A program made the translations under genes and the position numbers. A stretch of DNA of 5,716 nucleotides from an uncultured Rickettsiales bacterium (GTDB taxonomy: Bacteria; Pseudomonadota; Alphaproteobacteria; Rickettsiales; UBA1997), in contig CAPZCD010000060.1 in the NCBI GenBank assembly GCA_948744995.1, positions 1 to 5,716 of the forward strand, written 5' to 3'. The notes below the pieces were generated by a model. The model worked only from the letters and a program-made list of their open reading frames with translations. It had not been told where the DNA came from and ran no database searches. Positions 1-4,762 of the stretch are shown piece after piece. Position 1 is the stretch's first letter. The number at the start of each line of letters is the position of its first letter.

Positions 1-39
1 ATGGTGATTATGGGATCAATTGAGGTAATCAAGAAATAG
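1..39 (+). CDS. Possible 3' end of an upstream gene (partial, unidentified)
   Basis: A plus-strand frame is open from the window edge to TAG at 37-39 and would end in MGSIEVIKK. It is too short to recognise. A second plus frame, ending GDYGIN at TGA 21-23, is equally open, so the true frame is uncertain and the upstream gene may not reach the window at all. No intrinsic terminator with a T tract follows it; the only hairpin nearby is at 109-142. Confidence 0.22.
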   Translation: MVIMGSIEVIKK

Positions 40-79
40 AGAGATGTCCCGGTAGTTATTTATCTTTAAAGTAACGGTA

Positions 80-107
80 TTGCTAAAATATTTTTTTATG
101 ATATAAT
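80..107 (+). promoter_or_regulatory. Sigma70-type promoter of the MORN-repeat gene
   Basis: A -35-like TTGCTA (80-85) lies 16 bases before a perfect TATAAT (102-107). TG at 99-100 forms an extended -10 (TGATATAAT). The predicted start of transcription is near 113-115, giving a leader of about 75 bases before the MORN gene. The 11-base core ATGATATAATA recurs exactly in the promoter at 5561-5588 on the other strand. Confidence 0.6.
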
Positions 108-108
108 A

Positions 109-142
109 AATAAGGATTATTTAAGATTTTATAATCCTTATT
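109..142. promoter_or_regulatory. 12-bp perfect inverted repeat over the predicted transcription start
   Basis: AATAAGGATTAT (109-120) and ATAATCCTTATT (131-142) are perfect inverted complements around a 10-base spacer. No T tract follows in either direction, so it is a poor intrinsic terminator. It starts one base after the -10 box and covers the predicted start site, which is a usual place for a repressor operator. It could alternatively be an RNA hairpin ending the transcript of an upstream gene. Confidence 0.4.
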
Positions 143-177
143 AAATATTGTTAATAATAACTAAAAAATTAATTAAA

Positions 178-182
178 AGGAG
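178..182 (+). promoter_or_regulatory. Ribosome binding site of the MORN-repeat gene
   Basis: AGGAG is preceded by AAA. It lies 5 bases before the ATG at 188 and 8 bases before the ATG at 191. The spacing slightly favours the second ATG, so the protein may be 317 rather than 318 residues. Confidence 0.75.
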
Positions 183-187
183 TATAT

Positions 188-1144
188 ATGATGAAAAATA
201 TAAATTCACTTATAAAAATGACAATGTTTGTGTCATTATTCTCTATAAATAGTAGTATGTTATATGGAACTGCTACAGAGAATATAATAAGATATTCAAA
301 TGGTGATTATTTTGAAGGCGAAACTAAGACAAGAGGACTACTAGGACTTTATTGGAAAACACCACATGGTTTTGGTAGATATACCAAAAAAAATGGAGAT
401 ATTTGTGAAGGCCAATTTGTAAATGGAAAGTTAACAGGAAAGGGTAAATGTTTTCATACTTATGATTACTATGATGACGGAGCTATTGAATTTGAAGAAG
501 GTATTTTTAAAAATTGGGCGTTAAAAGAAGGCAAAAGATTAAGGACAGATGGTACTTTACTAAAAGGTACTTTTATATATGGGATGATACTAAATGGAAA
601 AGGTGAAATTAGCTACCAAAATGGCGATATTTTAAAAGGCAATTTCAAAGATGAAAAACTACATGGAAAAGGTAATTTAACTTTAGCTAATGGTAATAGC
701 TGTATAGGTAATTTTGAAAATGGAATACGAACCGGAATAGTTGATATAATTCTTTTAAATGGTACTGTTATTAAGGGTGACTTTTCTGATAAAGAATTCT
801 TTTCTATTATAAGTGATGAACATGTTAAAGATATTTGGAAGAACGCTGTTTATGATGGTGATACTAAAAATGGTATGTGGGATGGAGAAGGTAAAATAAC
901 TTTACAAAATAGAATTATATTTGAAGGAAAATTTAAAGGGGGAAAACGAACTGGTCGAGGTAAAATAATTTATCCTTACATTGGTAGTATTTTTGAACTT
1001 GATTTTACTGATAACGAGTTTCATGAACATTTCCTTAATAACATAGTAATAGACAATGAATATGAAATCATTAAAAATAATATTAATAATTTTTTAGAAG
1101 GTGATGAGAAGATTTTAGAAGGTGATGAGAAGAAAGAACTTTAA
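188..1144 (+). CDS. Exported MORN-repeat protein
   Basis: The 318-residue protein has a likely Sec signal peptide: Lys3 and Lys10, a hydrophobic stretch around residues 11-26, and a possible signal peptidase I site after GTA at residue 29. The mature part is almost entirely MORN-like repeats of about 23 residues, with the pattern F-x-G-x-F/W-x-x-G-x-x-x-G-x-G-x-x-x-x-x-N-G. Units are clear near 41-71, 72-89, 124-147, 148-170 and 221-242 plus 243-266, and weaker near 103-123, 171-193 and 194-210. After the repeats comes a low-complexity acidic/basic tail (residues 303-318) with FLEGDEK and ILEGDEK in tandem, ending KKEL. MORN repeats form elongated beta-hairpin scaffolds that bind lipids or proteins, and bacteria with eukaryotic hosts often export them. 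Here the signal peptide implies the periplasm, cell surface or secretion. No enzymatic domain is seen. The specific function is unknown, and an effector or surface role is inference. The gene appears to be a single transcription unit with its own promoter and terminator. Confidence 0.9.
   Translation: MMKNINSLIKMTMFVSLFSINSSMLYGTATENIIRYSNGDYFEGETKTRGLLGLYWKTPHGFGRYTKKNGDICEGQFVNGKLTGKGKCFHTYDYYDDGAIEFEEGIFKNWALKEGKRLRTDGTLLKGTFIYGMILNGKGEISYQNGDILKGNFKDEKLHGKGNLTLANGNSCIGNFENGIRTGIVDIILLNGTVIKGDFSDKEFFSIISDEHVKDIWKNAVYDGDTKNGMWDGEGKITLQNRIIFEGKFKGGKRTGRGKIIYPYIGSIFELDFTDNEFHEHFLNNIVIDNEYEIIKNNINNFLEGDEKILEGDEKKEL
1092..1132 (+). repeat. 21-base tandem duplication in the MORN gene tail
   Basis: A 20-base word starting TTTTAGAAGG and ending GATGAGAAG occurs exactly at 1092-1111 and at 1113-1132, a period of 21 bases. 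It encodes the seven-residue repeat F/I-L-E-G-D-E-K just before the stop. The unit length is a multiple of three, so gain or loss by slippage keeps the frame. The near-exact identity suggests a recent duplication. Confidence 0.9.
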
Positions 1145-1151
1145 AAATTTA

Positions 1152-1182
1152 TATCAAATTGTAGTTTAGTTACAATTTGATA
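1152..1182. terminator. 12-bp hairpin just after the MORN stop; candidate terminator for bioB on the minus strand
   Basis: TATCAAATTGTA (1152-1163) pairs perfectly with TACAATTTGATA (1171-1182) around a 7-base loop. On the plus strand no T tract follows. Read on the minus strand, TAAATTTTT follows, giving a T run displaced by about four bases. It may therefore end bioB transcription about 140 bases after its stop, or protect the 3' end of the MORN mRNA. Confidence 0.5.
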
Positions 1183-1246
1183 ACCATTTGAAAAACAACC
1201 ATAAATTAAAAATATACTACACACTTTTTAACAACATGGAAAGTTG

Positions 1247-1282
1247 TGACTATGAGTGAACGATCACTCATAGTCATTTTTT
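1247..1282 (+). terminator. Strong intrinsic terminator of the MORN gene
   Basis: A perfect 13-bp stem, TGACTATGAGTGA (1247-1259) with TCACTCATAGTCA (1264-1276), closes a four-base ACGA loop. It is followed at once by six T (1277-1282), about 100 bases after the MORN stop. Read from the bioB side, the six T become an A tract before the stem and only a weak CAACTTT follows it. The main direction is therefore plus, with possible weak bidirectional action. Confidence 0.85.
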
Positions 1283-1322
1283 CTAATAATTATTCTTAAT
1301 AATCTATTTTATATTTTTATAT

Positions 1323-2306
1323 TTAACCTATCTCATATTCAAAACCACTATCTTCTATCAACTTTATAGCATCCGTAATACCTTGCCCCTCTTCTGTTAG
1401 ATAGCCAGAAGCGAAAATTGAATTAGCTGGATAAAACATAAGATTTTGTTTATCTTTTATATGTATTTCTCTACCGGCTGCCACTCTCACATCAGCTCTT
1501 GGTATCATTAACCTAGCCAAACAAAGAACTTTTAGACAAAACTCCGGCGTTAAGTTTTTAGCCATATTTTCAAATGGAGTTCCCCTTATAGGAATTAAAA
1601 AATTTATTGGGACAGATTGTGGTCTTAAATAATGTAATTCTGTCAGCATGTCAACTATATCCTCAGGTTTTTCACCCATACCAACTATACCGCCACAACA
1701 TATCTCAAAACCAACTCTTTGCAACATTTTAATATTATTTACTCTTGTCTCATATTTATGTGTAGTACATATTTTATTGTAATAATTTCTACCAGTATTA
1801 AGATTATGATTTATTCTTTTAACACCAGCTTCCTTAAGTTTTATAGCTTGTTTTTCCGTCAAAAAACCTATAGAGCAACAAATATCTGTATCAATGTTGT
1901 CTCGTAATTTTTTAATACGCTTACATATTTTATCGAAATCATTATCTTCAAAAGTTATTCCGCTTAAACCAATACAATGTCTTTTGACATTCTTACTTTT
2001 TCCAACTTTACCGTCGGATAACAACGCATCAGCATCCAATAATGAATATTTATCTATATTAGCTTTTGAAACGCAGGATTGAGAGCAATAATGACAGTCT
2101 TGACTACAATTTCCGCTTCTTAAATTACTTAAAATTTGGATACTGACTTTGTTTCCTTTATATTTTTTTCTAACTTCATATGCTAAATCAAGAATTTCTT
2201 TTAATTCATTATCTGGAAAATTTAGTATATACAAGCACTCGTTAGCTGATAGTATTTCATTATTGATGGATTTAGTTAGTAATGATTTCAAATTTATATT
2301 AGACAT
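1323..2306 (-). CDS. bioB: Biotin synthase BioB
   Basis: This radical-SAM enzyme inserts sulfur into dethiobiotin to make biotin, the last step of the pathway, in the cytoplasm. Its 327 residues are normal for BioB. The [4Fe-4S] and AdoMet-binding cysteines are C67, C71 and C74 (CSQDCHYC). By alignment from memory with E. coli BioB, the [2Fe-2S] ligands are C111 (HCIGLSG), C143 or C144 (ICCSIG), C203 (ICCGGIVGMGE) and R274 (VRVAAGRE). The substrate motif is INHNLNT (165-171). It has Asn170 where E. coli-like and most alphaproteobacterial enzymes have the Asp of YNHNLDT. With the ANSIF..YLT-EGQ C-terminal part, this resembles the BioB type of Firmicutes, deltaproteobacteria and Chlorobi, which hints at lateral acquisition. 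All ligands are present, so it should be active. The ATG at 2304-2306 has no close Shine-Dalgarno, only an A-rich leader. No other bio gene is adjacent, and it converges with the MORN gene. Confidence 0.96.
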   Translation of the reverse strand: MSNINLKSLLTKSINNEILSANECLYILNFPDNELKEILDLAYEVRKKYKGNKVSIQILSNLRSGNCSQDCHYCSQSCVSKANIDKYSLLDADALLSDGKVGKSKNVKRHCIGLSGITFEDNDFDKICKRIKKLRDNIDTDICCSIGFLTEKQAIKLKEAGVKRINHNLNTGRNYYNKICTTHKYETRVNNIKMLQRVGFEICCGGIVGMGEKPEDIVDMLTELHYLRPQSVPINFLIPIRGTPFENMAKNLTPEFCLKVLCLARLMIPRADVRVAAGREIHIKDKQNLMFYPANSIFASGYLTEEGQGITDAIKLIEDSGFEYEIG

Positions 2307-2324
2307 ATTTATTTTTGTTTAAAC

Positions 2325-2340
2325 TTACCTGTTAGGTTAA
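2325..2340. promoter_or_regulatory. Operator-like palindrome upstream of bioB
   Basis: TTACCTGTTAGGTTAA is an imperfect palindrome: TTACCT against AGGTTAA around GTT, with one unpaired base. It abuts the self-complementary GTTTAAAC at 2317-2324. Together they lie between the putative -10 and the bioB start, over the predicted transcription start, where a repressor would act. The sequence does not match the BioR box (TTATCTATAA type) or the BirA operator spacing, so the regulator, if any, is unknown. Confidence 0.3.
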
Positions 2341-2342
2341 TA

Positions 2343-2373
2343 ATTATACATTATTTTGTAAATATATACACAA
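2343..2373 (-). promoter_or_regulatory. Putative bioB promoter
   Basis: On the minus strand TATAAT (complement of 2343-2348) is preceded, after a long 19-base spacer, by TTGTGT (complement of 2368-2373). The -10 is perfect but the -35 and spacing are poor. Predicted transcription would start near 2336 and give a leader of about 30 bases. The surroundings are very AT-rich, so chance -10 matches are common. Confidence 0.35.
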
Positions 2374-2428
2374 TATATAAAAATATTACCAAAATTATTA
2401 CTAATACCTATTATTTATTACATAATAT

Positions 2429-2448
2429 AACCCCAACTTCACTTTTTA
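2429..2448 (-). repeat. Copy of a motif also found at the right edge of the window
   Basis: On the minus strand this reads AAAAAGTGAAGTTGGGGTT. It matches 17 of 20 positions with the segment at 5664-5683, and all three differences are transitions. Read in the corresponding frame it encodes KSEVGV, as at 5664-5683 where KSEVGVK ends a frame. Here an in-frame stop lies a few codons upstream, so it is a relic or a dispersed repeat, not part of a gene. Confidence 0.45.
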
Positions 2449-2498
2449 AACTTAAAATATTTTAAAAGTTAAGAGAAAATGGCAAGCAGACCCCGCTA

Positions 2499-3320
2499 CT
2501 AGTACTCAGCCCCAAGAAAATACAAACCACACGCCGGAGCATTCATCCCAGCCATTTTTCTATCTTTAGCTTCCAATATTTTCTGAAATTCATCAACACT
2601 GGTTTTTCCAGTTCCAACATCCTTAAGAGTACCAACAATATTTCGTATCATATGGTGCAAAAATGACTTCGCACTGAATTTGAATATAATCTCATCATCT
2701 TTTCTAATCACTTCACAGCCACTCATAGTTTTTACCGGGCTCAAAGCTTGACATTGACTATCCCTAAAACTGGAAAAATCATGTTTGCCAATAAGCGTTC
2801 GGCTAGCTCTGTTCATTAAGTCAACATTAAGTTCCTTTATCACATGCCATGCCCTATTTTTCATTAAAACTAACGGAGTTGGCCTATTTATAATTATATA
2901 TTGATAATGCCTCATTTTTGATGAAAATCTGGCATGAAAATCTTCATTAACAATTTCGCAAGATTTTACAACAATATCCTGCCCGTTTAAAAGTTTAAAA
3001 TTACTATAAAAATTACCAAATTTATCAGTTATAGCTTCTCCGAATTTAGAAATTAGTAATCTATTATATAATCCGAGATAGTAATTTAAACCACTGACTA
3101 TAGTAGCTTTAGCTATTTTTTTATTCAAATCAAAATGCGCAACCTGGGAAATTGCGTGAACGCCAGCATCAGTTCTACCACAGCCCACTACTTCAGTATT
3201 TTGTCCCGATAGTTTCGCTACACTATCCTCTATTATTTCCTGTATAGATAAACCTTGTCCTTGTTTTTGCCAGCCTGAGTAGTTAGTACCATCATACTCT
3301 ATATCTATCTTATAACGCAT
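2499..3320 (-). CDS. truA: tRNA pseudouridine(38-40) synthase TruA
   Basis: TruA isomerises uridines 38-40 of the tRNA anticodon arm to pseudouridine in the cytoplasm. The catalytic motif GCGRTDAGVHA is at residues 46-56, with D51 the nucleophile. DFHARFS (127-133), the HYQYIIINRP strand (138-147), GKHDFSSFR (178-186), SFLHHMIRNIVGTL (219-232) and the terminal APACGLYF (261-268) complete the family signature. At 273 residues it is somewhat long. The excess sits between LNYYL (ending at 82) and GQDIVVKSCEIV (from 113), where about 30 extra residues interrupt an otherwise tight alignment with TruA of E. coli and other bacteria. All active-site elements flank the insert intact, so activity is expected. 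The start ATG overlaps the stop of ppiD by one base (TAATG) and lacks its own Shine-Dalgarno, so translation is probably coupled. The gene ends in a double TAG. Confidence 0.96.
   Translation of the reverse strand: MRYKIDIEYDGTNYSGWQKQGQGLSIQEIIEDSVAKLSGQNTEVVGCGRTDAGVHAISQVAHFDLNKKIAKATIVSGLNYYLGLYNRLLISKFGEAITDKFGNFYSNFKLLNGQDIVVKSCEIVNEDFHARFSSKMRHYQYIIINRPTPLVLMKNRAWHVIKELNVDLMNRASRTLIGKHDFSSFRDSQCQALSPVKTMSGCEVIRKDDEIIFKFSAKSFLHHMIRNIVGTLKDVGTGKTSVDEFQKILEAKDRKMAGMNAPACGLYFLGAEY
2985..3074 (-). repeat. In-frame palindromic insert within truA (candidate mini-element)
   Basis: These approximately 90 bases encode residues 83-112 (GLYNRLL ... NFKLLN), absent from ordinary TruA by alignment from memory. 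They hold an imperfect inverted repeat: 3000-3022 (ATTACTATAAAAATTACC...) against 3043-3060 (read on the minus strand as ATTACTAATTTCTAAATT). The arms share ATTACTA, then match except for a five-base bulge and two mismatches, around a 20-base centre. An in-frame palindrome in a housekeeping gene is the hallmark of Rickettsia palindromic elements. Whether this belongs to any such family is inference. Confidence 0.5.
3235..3254 (-). repeat. Exact 20-base direct repeat, copy in truA
   Basis: The word ATTTCCTGTATAGATAAACC (plus strand) is identical at 3966-3985, 731 bases away in the same orientation. In truA it encodes GLSIQEI (residues 23-29), a position where ordinary TruA proteins have a similar (V/I)Q-E helix start. 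Confidence 0.8.
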
Positions 3321-4744
3321 TATTTTATAAGATCTAGCAACTTGTAGTTAACCCTTAATTTATATTTTTTATCCCTAAGATAACTAGTATAATATCTAAA
3401 TAATCTATCACTATCCTCTTCAAATAGTTCTTTTCTTATTTCGGTAGCATCTGTATATTGCTTATTATCTTTTGTTAAAACACCTTCAGCTCTAACAAAG
3501 GCAAAATATAATACCTTATCATCAGCAAAAATCCCAGTTACTTCGCCCTTTTTAGTTTTCATAACGGCAGCTAAGAAATCCTTGTTATAATTTTCGCTCT
3601 TCTTTACTACACCTCTCTTATTTTGAATTTTAAAATTTTTTGAAACTAAAAATTCGGAATTGAAACCTTTTTTCTTATACTCTTCAACTATTTTAGTAAC
3701 TATTTCAAAGCGTAATTCTTCTGTCTTTTTATCCTGTATAGCCATTTTTACCTCTTTTTTCACTTCATCAAGATTTTTGACTCTACTTTCTTTCAAATCG
3801 GCTATATGGTAAAAATATACATCTTTATCCTTTCTTTTAGGTGCGAAAACTTTACCTATAGTGTATTCAAATATGTTTGGCACATCCTGATATTTTTTAT
3901 TACTTTCAATATCCTCCTTTTTAAGATAACCATAGGTATCAACCTTTAAACTCATTTCTTTCGCAATTTCCTGTATAGATAAACCCTTAGCTTTCAGCGA
4001 CTGAAACTCATTAATCTGATCTTCTGTATAATTTGTGATTTTTATGTAATCCAAACGCCTCTCCTCCGGTATCACAAAACTATTAATATTACTGTTATAA
4101 TAACGTTTCATTTCATCTTCCGTAACATCTCCACTATAGTTTTCTAACCTACCTTTCTCAATCGAAAATATTTCAATATTCTTATATTTATTGGCTTCAG
4201 ATTGTAAAATTTTTAAAGAATAACCATTAACATCAAGTAGCTCAGCCAGAGTGTCTATAAGAAATCTTTTATTATGAGATTCTCTAAGAACCTTTATATA
4301 ATCCTGCTCAGTAATATTATACCTTTTTAAAAATCTTTCCAATTTATTTATATCAAATTTTCCATCTGTGTGAAAATCTTTTTCTTGAAGAATGTCGTCC
4401 AATATGAGTTTTTTTGGCTTTTGTATAACAAAATTTTCAACTTCCATGTCTATCAGTTTCGAATACAGTACTCTATTCAAAGTAGATAACATAAACTCTT
4501 TAGAATTCAGTTGAGCCATCTGTTCTTCAGTGAGTTTGAGAGAGGCCATTGACCTTTTTTCATTATTTAAAATACTAACGAATTCGTTTATGTTAACTTT
4601 TTTATATTTTCCAATTATTATATTGTACTTATTTGACATAAACAAAATACTACTTATGCTGGAAAAAACAAAAGCCAATACCAAAACGCCTAGCAAATAC
4701 TTAGTAAAATTTGATTTATTAAAAACATATTTTTCATTACTCAT
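3320..4744 (-). CDS. PpiD-like membrane-anchored periplasmic folding chaperone
   Basis: The 474-residue protein has a cytoplasmic lysine-containing N-terminus, one transmembrane helix (about residues 15-36), and a large lysine-rich periplasmic part. Residues 45-170 follow the SurA/PpiD N-terminal chaperone domain. Its diagnostic segment, DFHTDGKFD-x-x-K-x-x-x-F-L (123-139) with ITEQDYIKVLRES (144-156), aligns with the F-Q-x-DGKFD region of E. coli PpiD. VTEDEMKRYYNSNINSFVIPEERRLDYIKI (207-236) matches the linker before the parvulin domain. What follows (about 237-315) is short and lacks the GGDLGW-type parvulin signature, so prolyl isomerase activity is unlikely. The C-terminal half (RVKNLDEVKKEVKMAI, 321-336, then helix-rich) resembles the PpiD tail. 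It is shorter than the 623-residue E. coli protein. PpiD assists proteins leaving the SecYEG translocon. The start has a good AAGAGG Shine-Dalgarno six bases away, and the 3' end overlaps truA by one base. Confidence 0.82.
   Translation of the reverse strand: MSNEKYVFNKSNFTKYLLGVLVLAFVFSSISSILFMSNKYNIIIGKYKKVNINEFVSILNNEKRSMASLKLTEEQMAQLNSKEFMLSTLNRVLYSKLIDMEVENFVIQKPKKLILDDILQEKDFHTDGKFDINKLERFLKRYNITEQDYIKVLRESHNKRFLIDTLAELLDVNGYSLKILQSEANKYKNIEIFSIEKGRLENYSGDVTEDEMKRYYNSNINSFVIPEERRLDYIKITNYTEDQINEFQSLKAKGLSIQEIAKEMSLKVDTYGYLKKEDIESNKKYQDVPNIFEYTIGKVFAPKRKDKDVYFYHIADLKESRVKNLDEVKKEVKMAIQDKKTEELRFEIVTKIVEEYKKKGFNSEFLVSKNFKIQNKRGVVKKSENYNKDFLAAVMKTKKGEVTGIFADDKVLYFAFVRAEGVLTKDNKQYTDATEIRKELFEEDSDRLFRYYTSYLRDKKYKLRVNYKLLDLIK
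3966..3985 (-). repeat. Exact 20-base direct repeat, copy in the ppiD-like gene
   Basis: Identical to 3235-3254 in truA. It encodes GLSIQEI (residues 254-260) in the same reading phase as in truA, inside the reduced parvulin region. The flanking bases do not match beyond the 20. Confidence 0.8.
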
Positions 4745-4750
4745 AGTGAA

Positions 4751-4756
4751 CCTCTT
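4751..4756 (-). promoter_or_regulatory. Ribosome binding site of the ppiD-like gene
   Basis: Read on the minus strand this is AAGAGG, six bases before the ATG at 4742-4744, within the 18-base gap after the pseudo-hydrolase stop. It is the clearest Shine-Dalgarno in the operon and fixes the ppiD start. Confidence 0.75.
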
Positions 4757-4762
4757 CTTTTA

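Larger units (their letters stand above)
2307..2498. other. AT-rich spacer between bioB and truA, no gene seen
   Basis: This 192-base spacer holds the putative bioB promoter and palindrome. It also contains an AT-rich imperfect hairpin (2449-2470, AACTT ... AAGTT around AAAATATTTT) and a GTTGGGGTT-type repeat at 2429-2448. No convincing U-tract terminator for the truA operon is visible. The hairpin is the only candidate, and without one truA transcripts could run into bioB. Confidence 0.6.

Noticed and set aside
1..59. Minus-strand coding frame at the left edge
   Set aside because: One minus frame is open here, but it is closed by TAA at 60-62 and has no ATG, so nothing supports a start.
1719..2082. 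Two 62-codon plus-strand open frames inside bioB
   Set aside because: They lie antisense to a fully conserved bioB, resemble no family and have no convincing ribosome binding site; they are shadows of the bioB codons.
2317..2340. BirA- or BioR-type biotin operator
   Set aside because: BirA operators have half sites about 14-16 bases apart and BioR uses a TTATCTATAA-type box; neither arrangement is present.
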